Assembly: GCA_965247705.1 (NCBI GenBank)
Contig: CBDFHV010000064.1
Location: 55,027 to 119,026 of the forward strand
From: CBDFHV01 sp965247705
GTDB lineage: Bacteria; Pseudomonadota; Alphaproteobacteria; Rhodospirillales; CAMCUA01
Direction of reading: 5' to 3'
Length of the DNA stretch: 64,000 bases
Made by a program: the position numbers and the translations under genes. Shown here piece after piece: positions 37,223 through 48,234 of the stretch (position 1 is the stretch's first letter; the number at the start of each line of letters is the position of its first letter). The notes below the pieces were generated by a model. It was given only the letters and a program-made list of their open reading frames with translations. It was not told where the DNA came from and did no database searches.

Positions 37223-39418
37223 ATGCCGGATTTCCAAGCCAGTTCGCGCCATCCGCCCGGGTCGCGCATCGCCGTCCTGCTGCCGCTTCCCCTGGACACG
37301 GCCTACGACTACCGCGTGCCCGAGGGCCTGGAGCTGGAGGATGGCGACTTCGTGCGCGTGCCCTTGGGCGCCCGGCGCGCCACGGGCGTGGTCTGGGGAC
37401 CGGGCACCGGCGAGGTGGGCGAGGACCGCCTGAAGCCGGTGGATAGTCGGCTTGATACGCCGCCCTTGCCCCAGGCGGTGCGGGGACTCGTTGCCTGGAC
37501 CGCGGGATACTGCCTGGCGCCCCTGGGCGCGGTGCTGCGCATGGCGATGAGCGTTCCCGGCGCCCTCGAGGCGCCGCGCCCCGAAGCCGTTTGCGTCCTC
37601 GCGGAAACGCTGCCGGGCCTGCGCCTTACCGATGCCCGCCGCCGCGTCCTGGCCGCGATCGCCGACGGACCGCCCCGATCGCCGTCCGAAGTGGCGCGCG
37701 AGGCCGCCGTCAGCCCGTCGGTGGTGTCGGGACTGATGCGCGCCGGCGCCCTCGCCACCGATTGGGTGACGCCGGTTCCCGTGCTGGATCCGCCGCGGCT
37801 CGATCTGCCCGGTCCGCGCCTGACCACGGCCCAATCGGCGGCGGCTAAGGCGCTGCGGCGGGCCATGGTGGGTGGCTTCGGGGTCACCCTGCTGGACGGC
37901 ATTCCCGGGTCCGGTAAGACCGAGGTTTATTTCGAGGCCGCCGCCGAAGCCCTCGCCCGGGGCGGACAGGTCCTTGTGATGCTGCCCGAGATCGCGCTCG
38001 GCGCTCAATGGCTCGCCCGGTTCCGGGCCCGTTTCGGCGTCGAACCCGTGGCCTGGCACTCGGACCTCACCGGCGCCCAGCGCCGCGTGGCCTGGCGGGC
38101 GGTCGCCCATGGCCGGGCGCGGGTGGTCGTCGGCGCACGCTCGGCCCTGTTTCTGCCATTCGCCGAGTTGGCCCTGATCGTGCTTGACGAGGAACACGAC
38201 GCCGCGTTCAAACAGGAAGACGGCGTAATCTACAATGCCCGCGACATGGCGGTCGTGCGCGGCCGGCTGGAAGGCATTCCGGTGGTCCTGGTGTCGGCCA
38301 CGCCCTCCCTGGAAACCGTCGCCAATGTCGAGGACGGCCGCTACGCCCGCCTGCACCTGCCGGAACGCCACACGGGGGGACCGCGGCCGGCGATCGAAGT
38401 CGTGGACATGAAGCGGGAAACCATGCCGGCCGGTAGGTGGCTTTCGGGGACCCTGCGGGCGGCCATCGCCGAAACCATCGCCGCTGGGGAACAAGGGCTG
38501 CTGTTCCTCAATCGCCGGGGTTACGCGCCCTTGACCCTGTGCAAGGCCTGCGGTCACCGGATGCAGTGCCCCCGATGCACGGCGTGGCTGGTGGAACACC
38601 GATTGCTGGGTCGCCTTCAATGCCATCACTGCGGCTATGGCACCCGTTTGCCGCAGGTCTGCCCGGCCTGCGAGGCAGCCGACGCGCTGGTGCCCTGCGG
38701 CCCCGGCGTGGAGCGGGTAGCCGAGGAGGTCAACACCGCCTTCCCGGGCATCCGCTACGAGATTGCCGCCAGCGACACGGTTTATGGCCCTCGCGCCGCC
38801 GCGGCCCTGGTGCGCCGCATCGAGGACCATGAACTGGATCTGGTGATCGGCACCCAGATCGTGGCCAAGGGCTATCACTTTCCCAACCTGACCCTGGTTG
38901 GCGTCGTGGACGCCGACATCGGTCTGTCGGGCGGCGATTTGAGGGCCGCCGAACGCACGTTTCAACTGCTGTTCCAGGTGGCGGGCCGGGCCGGGCGCGC
39001 GGCGCGTCCGGGACGGGTGTTCCTGCAGACCTATGACCCCGGCCATCCGGTGATGGCGGCCGTGGCCTCCGGCGACCGCGACCGGTTTGTGGAAGCGGAA
39101 TCGGACTCGCGGCGCCTGCACGCCATGCCGCCCTACGGGCGCCTGGTGGCCTTGATCGTGTCCGGGCGCAACCCGCGGACGGTGGAGGAAACGGCGCGGG
39201 CCCTCGGACGCAGCGCGCCCAGGGCCGCGGGCGTGGAGATTTTCGGGCCGGCGCCGGCGCCCCTGGCCATGTTGCGGGGCCGCCACCGGCAGCGGTTGCT
39301 GCTGAAGGCGCCACGCACGCTCCGGGTGCAGCCCCTGACCAAACGCTGGCTGGCTTCGGTGACCGTGCCGGGCAACGTCCGCGTCCAAGTTGACGTGGAT
39401 CCCTACAGCTTCTTCTGA
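37223..39418 (+). CDS. priA: Primosomal replication protein N' (PriA helicase)
   Basis: The 731-residue protein starts at the ATG at 37223 (MPDFQASSRHPPG). Seen in order: a 3'-DNA-binding domain, Walker A GIPGSGKTEVY at about 224-234, Walker B LIVLDEEHDAAF, the zinc-binding cysteine cluster from about residue 440 (CKACGHRMQCPRC, QCHHCGYG, CPACEAADA), and helicase motif VAGRAGRAARPG. PriA restarts stalled forks. Upstream extension of the frame belongs to the divergent region and is not part of the gene. It lies just before the atp operon, as in many alphaproteobacteria. Confidence 0.95.
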   Translation: MPDFQASSRHPPGSRIAVLLPLPLDTAYDYRVPEGLELEDGDFVRVPLGARRATGVVWGPGTGEVGEDRLKPVDSRLDTPPLPQAVRGLVAWTAGYCLAPLGAVLRMAMSVPGALEAPRPEAVCVLAETLPGLRLTDARRRVLAAIADGPPRSPSEVAREAAVSPSVVSGLMRAGALATDWVTPVPVLDPPRLDLPGPRLTTAQSAAAKALRRAMVGGFGVTLLDGIPGSGKTEVYFEAAAEALARGGQVLVMLPEIALGAQWLARFRARFGVEPVAWHSDLTGAQRRVAWRAVAHGRARVVVGARSALFLPFAELALIVLDEEHDAAFKQEDGVIYNARDMAVVRGRLEGIPVVLVSATPSLETVANVEDGRYARLHLPERHTGGPRPAIEVVDMKRETMPAGRWLSGTLRAAIAETIAAGEQGLLFLNRRGYAPLTLCKACGHRMQCPRCTAWLVEHRLLGRLQCHHCGYGTRLPQVCPACEAADALVPCGPGVERVAEEVNTAFPGIRYEIAASDTVYGPRAAAALVRRIEDHELDLVIGTQIVAKGYHFPNLTLVGVVDADIGLSGGDLRAAERTFQLLFQVAGRAGRAARPGRVFLQTYDPGHPVMAAVASGDRDRFVEAESDSRRLHAMPPYGRLVALIVSGRNPRTVEETARALGRSAPRAAGVEIFGPAPAPLAMLRGRHRQRLLLKAPRTLRVQPLTKRWLASVTVPGNVRVQVDVDPYSFF

Positions 39419-39652
39419 GGGCCGGCGACGACCCCAACGATGGTGATTAACTCTTTGTAATATATTGCGATTTTCATGACCACGGGGCGGTCTGGGCCAG
39501 CTTGCGCGGCCCTGCCTAGTATGGTAGACAACGGGCGCTTTCATGCCGTGAACCGCGCTTGAGGCGCCAATTCCGGCGACGTCCCGTTGCGCGCCCTCGC
39601 GCTGCGTCGTTCTGATTGGGAACCCGTCCGAGACACTTCCCAGGGGTCAACC

Positions 39653-40203
39653 GTGTCCACAGGCGCCACCGGCCTCGCGGGCCGCTATGCAACCGCGCTC
39701 TTCGAGCTTGCCGACGAAGCCAAGGCACTGGATGCCGTGGCGGAGGATCTGCGCGGCTTGACCCGGATGGTTGCCGGCAGCCCGGACCTCTTGCGCATGA
39801 TCCGCTCCCCCGTCCTGTCGCGGGATGAACAGCGGCGCGCCATTGGCGCGGTCATGGAAAAGGCGGGGATGGGCGACATCACCCGCCGTTTCGCCGGGGT
39901 GGTGGCGAACAACCGGCGCCTGTTCGTGCTGTCGGACATGATCGAGGCCTTTCTTGCCCTTCTGGCGGCCCGGCGTGGCGAGCAACGGGCCGATTTGATC
40001 TCGGCCAAACCGCTCAGCGAGAACCAGACCCGGGCCATCGCCGACGGTCTGAAGCGGGCCCTGGGCGCCACGGTCACCGTGGAGGCCCGTGTGGACCCGA
40101 AGATTTTGGGCGGGCTGATCGTCAAGGTCGGTTCGCGCATGGTGGATAGCTCGCTGAGTACCAAGCTGCAGAGGATGCGCCTGGTCATGAAAGGGGTGGG
40201 TTG

Positions 40204-40204
<1 letters not shown>
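39653..40204 (+). CDS. atpH: ATP synthase delta subunit
   Basis: The 183-residue protein starts at the GTG at 39653 (MSTGATGLAGRYATALFEL, the normal beginning of this subunit); an earlier in-frame start adds 22 non-conserved residues. The C-terminal block VDPKILGGLIVKVGSRMVDS is diagnostic. Delta links F1 to the b subunits of the stator. The stop overlaps the atpA start. The 234 bp before it hold the operon promoter, which I cannot locate. Confidence 0.94.
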
Positions 40205-41736
<1,532 letters not shown>

Positions 41737-41761
41737 GACAGGCTAGCCAAGGCCACGAACC

Positions 41762-42658
41762 GTGCCCAGCCTGAAAGAACTCCGGGTCCGAATCGCCAGC
41801 GTCAAGTCGACGCAGAAGATCACGTCGGCAATGAAGATGGTGGCGGCGGCCAAGCTTCGGCGCGCCCAGGAGGCAGCGGAGGCGGCGCGGCCCTACGCGC
41901 TGCGCATGGAGCGTATGCTGGGGACGCTGACCGAGGGCCTGGCGACCTTCGACGGGGCGCCGCGCCTGTTGGCCGGCACCGGGAAGGAGGATGTCCATCT
42001 CCTGCTGGTCGTCTCCGCCGACCGGGGCCTATGCGGCGGCTTCAACAGCAGCATCGTCCGCGAGACCCGAAAACAGATCCGCGAGCTTCAATCGGACGGC
42101 AAGACGGTCAATATCCTGTGCCTGGGCCGCAAGGCGCGTGACGCCCTGCGCCGCGACCATGGCGCCCTGATCGTCGATTCGGTGGAGAACCTGACCCGCG
42201 CCGGGGTCACGTACGAACCGGCGCGCGAAGTGGCCCAACGCCTGAACCGGATGGCCGAGGACAGTGAGTTCGACATCTGCACGGTCATTTTCAACCGGTT
42301 CAAGTCGGTGATCAGCCAAGTGGTGACGGTGAGTCAACTGGTGCCCTTCCCGCTGCCCGAGACGACCGAGGAGGAAAAGGCATCGGCCGCCGGCGGACCA
42401 CGGGCGGTCCCCATCCTGGAGCCATCCGACGACGAAATCCTCGCCGAACTCCTGCCCCGCAACCTGGCGGTACAGGTGTTCCAGACCCTTCTCGAAAGCT
42501 TTGCCTCCGAACAGGGCGCGCGCATGACCGCCATGGACAGCGCCACCCGCAACGCGGGCGACATGATCGACGACCTGACGCTGAGCTACAACCGCAGCCG
42601 TCAAGCCTTGATCACCAAGGAACTCATCGAAATCATCTCGGGGGCGGAGGCGGTCTAG
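41762..42658 (+). CDS. atpG: ATP synthase gamma subunit
   Basis: The 298-residue protein starts at GTG 41762 and reads MPSLKELRVRIASVKSTQKI, with TSAMKMVAAAKLRRAQ, the classic N-terminal helix. The C-terminal SATRNAGDMIDDLTLSYNRS block ends with QALITKELIEIISGAEAV. Gamma is the rotor stalk. A Rossmann-like middle part includes LLLVVSADRGLCGGFNSSI. Typical length for alphaproteobacteria. Confidence 0.97.
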   Translation: MPSLKELRVRIASVKSTQKITSAMKMVAAAKLRRAQEAAEAARPYALRMERMLGTLTEGLATFDGAPRLLAGTGKEDVHLLLVVSADRGLCGGFNSSIVRETRKQIRELQSDGKTVNILCLGRKARDALRRDHGALIVDSVENLTRAGVTYEPAREVAQRLNRMAEDSEFDICTVIFNRFKSVISQVVTVSQLVPFPLPETTEEEKASAAGGPRAVPILEPSDDEILAELLPRNLAVQVFQTLLESFASEQGARMTAMDSATRNAGDMIDDLTLSYNRSRQALITKELIEIISGAEAV

Positions 42659-42708
42659 CCCACACTGACCGCGCCGCCGCCATCGTTGCGGCCAAGGGAG
42701 CCTGAGCC

Positions 42709-44133
42709 ATGAGCAAGAACAGTGTCGGAACCGTCAGTCAGGTGATGGGTGCCGTGGTGGACGTCCATTTCGAGGGTGATCTGCCGCCGATCCTCAACGC
42801 CCTTCAAATGGACAACAAGGGCAACCGGCTGATACTGGAAGTGGCGCAGCACCTGGGCGAATCCATGGTGCGTACCATCGCCATGGACACCACGGACGGC
42901 CTGGTGCGCGGCCAGGAAGTCTTCGACACGGGGGAATCCATCACCGTGCCCGTGGGCCCCGAGACCCTGGGAAGGATCATGAATGTCATCGGCGATCCGG
43001 TGGACGAGCGGGGCCCGGTGGAAACCAAGGGCCGCGCGCCCATTCACCGGCAGGCGCCGGAATTTCTCGACCAGGCCACGGAGACCGAGATCCTGGTCAC
43101 CGGCATCAAGGTGGTCGACCTGATCGAGCCCTATCCCAAGGGCGGCAAGGTGGGCCTCTTTGGCGGCGCCGGGGTGGGCAAGACCGTTATCATCATGGAG
43201 TTGATCAACAACATCGCCAAGGCCCACGGCGGCTATTCGGTGTTCGCCGGCGTCGGCGAGCGCACCCGCGAGGGCAACGACCTTTACCACGAGATGATCG
43301 AGTCCGGCGTGATCAACCTGGACGGCCCCGGCTCCAAGGCGGCCCTGGTCTATGGGCAGATGAACGAGCCCCCGGGGGCCCGGGCCCGGGTCGGCCTATC
43401 CGGCCTGACGGTGGCTGAGTACTTCCGCGACGAGGAAGGACAGGACGTGCTGTTCTTCGTCGACAACATCTTCCGCTTCACCCAGGCGGGCTCCGAGGTG
43501 TCGGCGCTGTTGGGACGCATTCCCTCGGCGGTGGGCTATCAGCCGACCCTGGCCACGGACATGGGCACCCTTCAGGAGCGCATCACCTCGACCAAGAAGG
43601 GCTCGATCACTTCGGTGCAGGCCATCTATGTGCCGGCCGATGACCTCACCGATCCCGCGCCGGCCACGTCGTTCGCGCACCTGGACGCAACCACGGTGCT
43701 CAATCGGCAGATCGCGGAATTGGGCATCTATCCCGCGGTGGACCCGCTCGATTCCACGTCCCGGGTGCTCGATCCCCGGGTGGTGGGCGACGAACACTAT
43801 GATGTCGCCCGCGAGGTGCAGCGGATCCTGCAAACCTACAAGTCCCTGCAGGACATCATCGCCATTCTCGGCATGGACGAGCTTTCCGAAGACGACAAAC
43901 TGGTCGTCGGCCGGGCGCGCAAGATTCAGCGGTTCCTCAGCCAGCCCTTCCACGTCGCCGAGGTGTTCACCGGGACGCCGGGCGTCTTCGTCAGCCTGGA
44001 AGACACCATCAAGGGCTTTAAGGCGATCACCGAAGGCGACTACGACCACCTCCCGGAGGCTGCTTTCTACATGATCGGCACTATCGAGGAAGCCGTCGAG
44101 AAGGCCAAGCGCCTCGCCGCCGAGGCGGCCTGA
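42709..44133 (+). CDS. atpD: ATP synthase beta subunit
   Basis: The 474-residue protein has Walker A LFGGAGVGKTVIIMELI at about 151-165, the catalytic Glu in AGVGERTREGNDLYHEM, Walker B QDVLFFVDNIFRF, and ALLGRIPSAVGYQPTLATDM. Catalytic subunit of F1. It follows atpG after 50 bp and precedes atpC by 21 bp. Confidence 0.98.
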   Translation: MSKNSVGTVSQVMGAVVDVHFEGDLPPILNALQMDNKGNRLILEVAQHLGESMVRTIAMDTTDGLVRGQEVFDTGESITVPVGPETLGRIMNVIGDPVDERGPVETKGRAPIHRQAPEFLDQATETEILVTGIKVVDLIEPYPKGGKVGLFGGAGVGKTVIIMELINNIAKAHGGYSVFAGVGERTREGNDLYHEMIESGVINLDGPGSKAALVYGQMNEPPGARARVGLSGLTVAEYFRDEEGQDVLFFVDNIFRFTQAGSEVSALLGRIPSAVGYQPTLATDMGTLQERITSTKKGSITSVQAIYVPADDLTDPAPATSFAHLDATTVLNRQIAELGIYPAVDPLDSTSRVLDPRVVGDEHYDVAREVQRILQTYKSLQDIIAILGMDELSEDDKLVVGRARKIQRFLSQPFHVAEVFTGTPGVFVSLEDTIKGFKAITEGDYDHLPEAAFYMIGTIEEAVEKAKRLAAEAA

Positions 44134-44154
44134 GACGGCGGCGGGAGACATCAC

Positions 44155-44574
44155 ATGGCAGACAAGGTTCCCTTCGAACTGGTGACCCCGAACCGCCTTC
44201 TGGTGTCGGAGGACGTGGACATGGTGGTGGTGCCCGGCGGGGATGGGGATTTCGGTGTCCTGCCGGGGCACGCGCCGCTGCTGTCGACGGTGCGCCCCGG
44301 CACGGTCGAGGTGCATGAGGACGGCAAGGTGACCGCGCGCTTTTTCGTCGAGGGGGGATTCGCCGAAGTGACTCCGGGACGCTGTACGGTGTTGGCCGAA
44401 ACGGCCGCGCCGGTTAGCGAGCTGACCAGCGAGGCGGCCAACGACCGGATCGCCACCGCCAAGGAAGCCCTCGACAAGGCCGACGGCGAGACGGCGCGAC
44501 GTGATGCCGAGCGGGATCTTCTTGGCGCCGAAGCCATGCTCGTCGCCGTGGAGACGCGCGAGCGTTCAGGCTGA
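44155..44574 (+). CDS. atpC: ATP synthase epsilon subunit
   Basis: The 139-residue protein has the N-terminal beta-sandwich (PFELVTPNRLLVSEDVDMVV, GDGDFGVLPGHAPLLSTV) and a C-terminal two-helix regulatory part (DRIATAKEALDKADGETAR). It inhibits ATP hydrolysis and couples rotation. Last gene of the F1 operon; F0 genes are not in the window, as is usual in alphaproteobacteria, where they are elsewhere. Confidence 0.95.
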   Translation: MADKVPFELVTPNRLLVSEDVDMVVVPGGDGDFGVLPGHAPLLSTVRPGTVEVHEDGKVTARFFVEGGFAEVTPGRCTVLAETAAPVSELTSEAANDRIATAKEALDKADGETARRDAERDLLGAEAMLVAVETRERSG

Positions 44575-44615
44575 CGCCCGGTCCTGCCTATCAACAACGA
44601 CGGGCGAGGCGATCG

Positions 44616-45086
44616 ATGAAACTTCTGCTTGTCCGCCACGGCGACGCGGTTGCCGGGACTCCGGACGCCGAACGCCCGCTCAGCGACAAGGGACGGCGCG
44701 ATGTGCAGCGCTTGAGGGCATTCCTGGCGCGATCCGGTGTGCGGGTGGCCCGCGTTATCCACAGCGGGCGGGTCCGGGCCCGCGACACCGCCCTCTTGAT
44801 GGCCGAGGTCCTGGGGCCGGGGGCGGTGGTCGAGGAGGCCGTGGCCGGCCTCGACCCCGGGGACGCCACGGACCTGTTGCACGAAGCGGTGGCCGACTGG
44901 ATCGAGGACACCGTGGTCGTCGGCCACCAGCCATTCATGGGCCACATGGCCGCCCGCCTGCTGACCGGCGGCGACGGACCCGCGGGCGTCGGATTCGAGG
45001 CGGGCGCGGCGGCCTGCCTGGAGCGGGATCAGGGGCATGCCTGGACGCTGCGCTGGCTTGTCGGCCCAACGCTTCTGGGACAATAA
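44616..45086 (+). CDS. sixA: Histidine-phosphatase superfamily protein, SixA-like
   Basis: The 156-residue protein begins KLLLVRHGDAVAGTPDAERP, with the catalytic RHG at residues 7-9, SDKGRRDVQRL, HSGRVRARDTALLM, and the second His in VVVGHQPFMGHMA. Length and motifs match SixA, which removes phosphate from His on HPt domains or PtsN-type proteins. It sits 41 bp after atpC and 11 bp before an alcohol-dehydrogenase-like gene. Confidence 0.88.
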   Translation: MKLLLVRHGDAVAGTPDAERPLSDKGRRDVQRLRAFLARSGVRVARVIHSGRVRARDTALLMAEVLGPGAVVEEAVAGLDPGDATDLLHEAVADWIEDTVVVGHQPFMGHMAARLLTGGDGPAGVGFEAGAAACLERDQGHAWTLRWLVGPTLLGQ

Positions 45087-45097
45087 AGGAGACGGCG

Positions 45098-46108
45098 ATG
45101 AAGGCCTACGAGATCCAAGGCGACGACGGGATCGATGCATTGGCGTTGGTGGACCGCCCCGATCCCCGGCCCGGTCCCGGCCAGGTCCTGGTGCGCATCC
45201 GGGCCTCTTCCATCAACTACCGGGACCTGGCGGTGGTCCTCGAACCCACCGCCCGGGGGGTGCCGCTGGGGCGCATTCCCAACTCCGACGGCGCCGGCGA
45301 CGTGGTGGCCGTGGGCGATGGCGTAACCCGCTTCAAACCGGGGGACCGGGTGGCCGGAACATTTTTCCAGCGCTGGGTGGGCGGCCCCATCACCGACGAG
45401 GCCATGGCCAGCGCCTTGGGCGGCCCGGAAGAGGGACTGCTGTGCGAGCTGGCGGTCCTTGGCCAAGACGGCCTGGTCAAGGTTCCCGATCACCTGAGCT
45501 TCGAGGAGGCATCGACCCTGCCCTGCGCCGCGTTGACCGCCTGGCACGGCCTGGTGGAAAAGGGAGGTCTTCGGGCCGGCGACCACGTGCTGCTCTTGGG
45601 TACCGGGGGCGTATCCATGTTTGCCCTCCAGTTCGCCAAGATGCACGGCGCCCGGGTGACCATCACTTCGTCCTCGGACCAGAAGCTGGAGCAAGCGCGG
45701 GCCCTGGGGGCCGACGACGGCATCAACTACAAGACCACCCCGGATTGGGACCGGGCGGTCCTCGACCTCACCGGCGGCAGGGGAGTCGACCAGGTGGTCG
45801 AGGTGGGCGGCCCCTGCACCCTCGAGAAATCGGTCGCCGCGGTGCGTGTCGGCGGGCGGATCAGCCTGATCGGCATCCTCACCGGTGTCGCCGGCGCCGT
45901 GGCGCCGACACCGGTGATGCGCAAGAGCGTGTGCGTCCAAGGCATCTACGTGGGCAGCCGCGCCATGTTCGAGTCCATGAACCGGGCGATCGCCACGGGC
46001 GGGCTCAAGCCGGTGATCGACAAGGTGTTTCCGTTCGAGGATGCCCGGGCCGCTTACCACGCCATGGCCGCCGCCGGTCACGTCGGCAAGCTGGTGGTGC
46101 GTGTCTGA
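45098..46108 (+). CDS. Zinc-independent MDR-family oxidoreductase (quinone-oxidoreductase-like)
   Basis: The 336-residue protein starts at ATG 45098 after GGAG. The GroES-like N-domain has INYRDLAVVLEP and IPNSDGAGDVVAVGDGVTRF. The NAD(P) domain has DHVLLLGTGGVSMFALQFA. The usual zinc-ligand Cys/His set of classical alcohol dehydrogenases is missing (NYRD replaces the CHTD motif), so it is closer to quinone oxidoreductase-type MDRs. Likely reduces an enone or quinone with NADPH; the substrate is unknown. Confidence 0.88.
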   Translation: MKAYEIQGDDGIDALALVDRPDPRPGPGQVLVRIRASSINYRDLAVVLEPTARGVPLGRIPNSDGAGDVVAVGDGVTRFKPGDRVAGTFFQRWVGGPITDEAMASALGGPEEGLLCELAVLGQDGLVKVPDHLSFEEASTLPCAALTAWHGLVEKGGLRAGDHVLLLGTGGVSMFALQFAKMHGARVTITSSSDQKLEQARALGADDGINYKTTPDWDRAVLDLTGGRGVDQVVEVGGPCTLEKSVAAVRVGGRISLIGILTGVAGAVAPTPVMRKSVCVQGIYVGSRAMFESMNRAIATGGLKPVIDKVFPFEDARAAYHAMAAAGHVGKLVVRV

Positions 46109-46125
46109 TCGATCGCCGCCGGCGC

Positions 46126-47457
46126 CTATTCCTTCAGGTAAGGAACGTAGTCCATATCCGTCTTGAGGATGTGGCCGGTCAGCCAACGGCGCAGGAATTC
46201 GACAATTTCCTGGGCCTTGATGGAATCCGGATCCCGTTCGTAAAGGTGGGCCAGGTCGGCGACCACCTTGGCGATCTCGCGATGCTTTTGGATGTGGTTC
46301 TCGGCGTCCGGGTAGTCGGATGCCAGGAACAGGGCCTCCTCCCGTTCGAAGTGCTGGCGAACGTAATCGACCAGGACGTTGATGGTGCGCGCGATATCCA
46401 CATTGTCGACGCCCGCCTCCACGTCCCGCCACAGGGTGTTGGTGAGGTTCACCAGGTTGCGGTGGTCGTAGTCGATCAGGGGGTGACCGGTGTCGTATTC
46501 GTCCTTCCAGGCGATCAGCATGGGTTTTTTCGCTCTTGGCCTCCGCCGTCGGGCCAGTTGGGCTTCGCGGCGGGCCGTGTAGAAAGCCGCGCCAACGATC
46601 ACCGAAGCGCCGGCCCATGTCCAGGCGTCCGGGAACTCGCCCCAGAATACGAAACCGATGATGGTCGCGAAAATCAGGTTGGAATAGCGGAACGGCATCA
46701 CCAGCGAAGCGTCGGCCGCTTGATAGGCCCGGGCCATGCACCGCAAGCCCACGGTACCGAACAGGCCCGATAGCGCCATCCACGGATAGGCTTCAAGCGG
46801 CGGCGCCTGCCAGTAGATCACGGCGCCCGGAAGGGAGAAGACGGCCATCGACACGGTCAGGTAGAGGGCGATGGTATCCGGCGGCTCGCTGTTGGAGAGC
46901 GTCTTGGTAATCAGCATGCCCCAGGCGGTGAAAACCGCCGCCGCCATGCCCAAAAGGGCCGGGGTCGACATCGCTTCCATGCCCGGGCGCAGGATGATCA
47001 AGGCGCCCAGGAAACCTGCCATCGTGGCCGACCACCGGCGCGCGCGGACCGTCTCGCCAAGAAACAGGGCGGCGCCAGCGGTCGCGAACAGGGGCGCCGT
47101 CAGGCTCAGCGCCGTCAGGGTGGCGATGGGAATGAACGACACCGCGGTGAACGAGAAGGCCGTGGCCACCGCCTGAACCAGGCCGTTAATCCCATGGCGC
47201 AATGGCCGACGGGTCGCGAAGCCACGGGGGCCGACCTTGACGATCCAGGGCAGCAGAAACAGCAGTCCGAAGCCAAACCGGAATACCGTTACTTCGAGAG
47301 GATGGACGTGGACCGATGCCTGGCGCACCACCGCCCACATGGCGGTGAACAGGGCCGCCGAGGCAATCATCCACAGAGCGCCGCGGACCGGCGCGCTGAG
47401 GCGGGAAAAAGCGCTCCGCCGCCGTCGCTCCGTGACGGCGGACTGGGTAGCGGTCAC
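46126..47457 (-). CDS. EamA-type transporter fused to a C-terminal bacteriohemerythrin
   Basis: From the GTG at 47457 (GTGA overlap with the upstream lysE stop) the protein has 443 residues. Residues about 20-300 hold around ten hydrophobic segments of a DMT/EamA exporter (ALWMIASAALFTAMWAVV onward). After a basic linker (QLARRRRPRAKKP), residues 313-443 are a complete hemerythrin: GHPLIDYDH, HFEREE, HIQKH, HILKTD, all seven di-iron ligands. A fused exporter with an O2-binding di-iron domain is unusual. The join contains A6 at 46525-46530 on the coding strand. With one A less, the transporter would end at a TGA overlapping the hemerythrin ATG, so an indel could have made the fusion. Confidence 0.75.
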   Translation of the reverse strand: MTATQSAVTERRRRSAFSRLSAPVRGALWMIASAALFTAMWAVVRQASVHVHPLEVTVFRFGFGLLFLLPWIVKVGPRGFATRRPLRHGINGLVQAVATAFSFTAVSFIPIATLTALSLTAPLFATAGAALFLGETVRARRWSATMAGFLGALIILRPGMEAMSTPALLGMAAAVFTAWGMLITKTLSNSEPPDTIALYLTVSMAVFSLPGAVIYWQAPPLEAYPWMALSGLFGTVGLRCMARAYQAADASLVMPFRYSNLIFATIIGFVFWGEFPDAWTWAGASVIVGAAFYTARREAQLARRRRPRAKKPMLIAWKDEYDTGHPLIDYDHRNLVNLTNTLWRDVEAGVDNVDIARTINVLVDYVRQHFEREEALFLASDYPDAENHIQKHREIAKVVADLAHLYERDPDSIKAQEIVEFLRRWLTGHILKTDMDYVPYLKE

Positions 47458-48076
47458 CGCCGCGCCAAGGCGAGACCCAGGCCGGCGCCGAACATCAACG
47501 ACCCCGCAACCCGATTTCGCAAGAGGAGAGCGCGGCGGGATGCCAGCAATTTCCCCGCATGCCCCGCGGCCAACGCCCACAGACCGGTGAATAGATAAGT
47601 AATCGCCAGGAAACTCACGCCCATCAACGCGATCTGCGGCGCCCATTCGGCGCCCGGGTCGACGAACTGGGGGAAAAGGCGGCGAGAAAATCCAGGCTCT
47701 TTGGATTGGCCATGGTCACCACGAGACCTTGTGCAAACAATGCCCGCCCGGCAACCGCGGATGACGGCGACCCGGCCTCGACCTCCGGCTCGATGGGCGC
47801 CCGCCAATGCTTGATGCCCAGCCACAGCAGGTAGGCGACCCCGACCCAGCGCACGGCGTCGAACCAGTCGGCCACGAGGGCGAGCATGGAGGCCATACCG
47901 GCGATGGTGATGCCGAGCTGAACCCCGACACCGCAAGTGGCGCCGGCAACTGTGATCATGGCCTTGCGCCAACCATGGGCGAGGCTGTGCCCCACTGTCA
48001 GCATCACGCTCGGCCCCGGCAGGAGTATCATGATCGTGGTCGCCGCCACGAAAGCGACGTAGAGGTTTGGATCCAA
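47454..48076 (-). pseudogene. LysE/RhtB-family amino-acid exporter, frameshifted
   Basis: From 48076 the frame reads MDPNLYVAFVAATTIMILLP with typical LysE helices to FAQGLVVTMANPKSLDFLAA, then shifts. The proper continuation FFPQFVDPGAEWAPQIALM and the final two helices lie in another frame ending at 47454. One extra T in the TTTT run (complement at 47674-47677) would restore a normal protein of about 207 residues. Genuine mutation and sequencing error cannot be told apart here. LysE-type proteins export amino acids. Confidence 0.85.
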
Positions 48077-48234
48077 GGACTTTTTACCCGATGATATGAA
48101 CCACGAACGGCTACGGTAGCATGGCGACGACCGTCTGACATGGCCAAGCCATGCCCTGCCGGCTAGTCTCAGGGGTGTTCAGAAAATCGGGCCGCGAGTG
48201 TGGCCCGGGCCGTCATTCACAAAGGGAGGGAGCC

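Noticed and set aside
37091..39544. 817-codon minus-strand frame across priA
   Set aside because: Shadow of priA at high GC; no recognisable domain.
45029..46783. 584-codon minus-strand frame across the MDR oxidoreductase
   Set aside because: Antisense to a clear MDR-family gene; no motifs.
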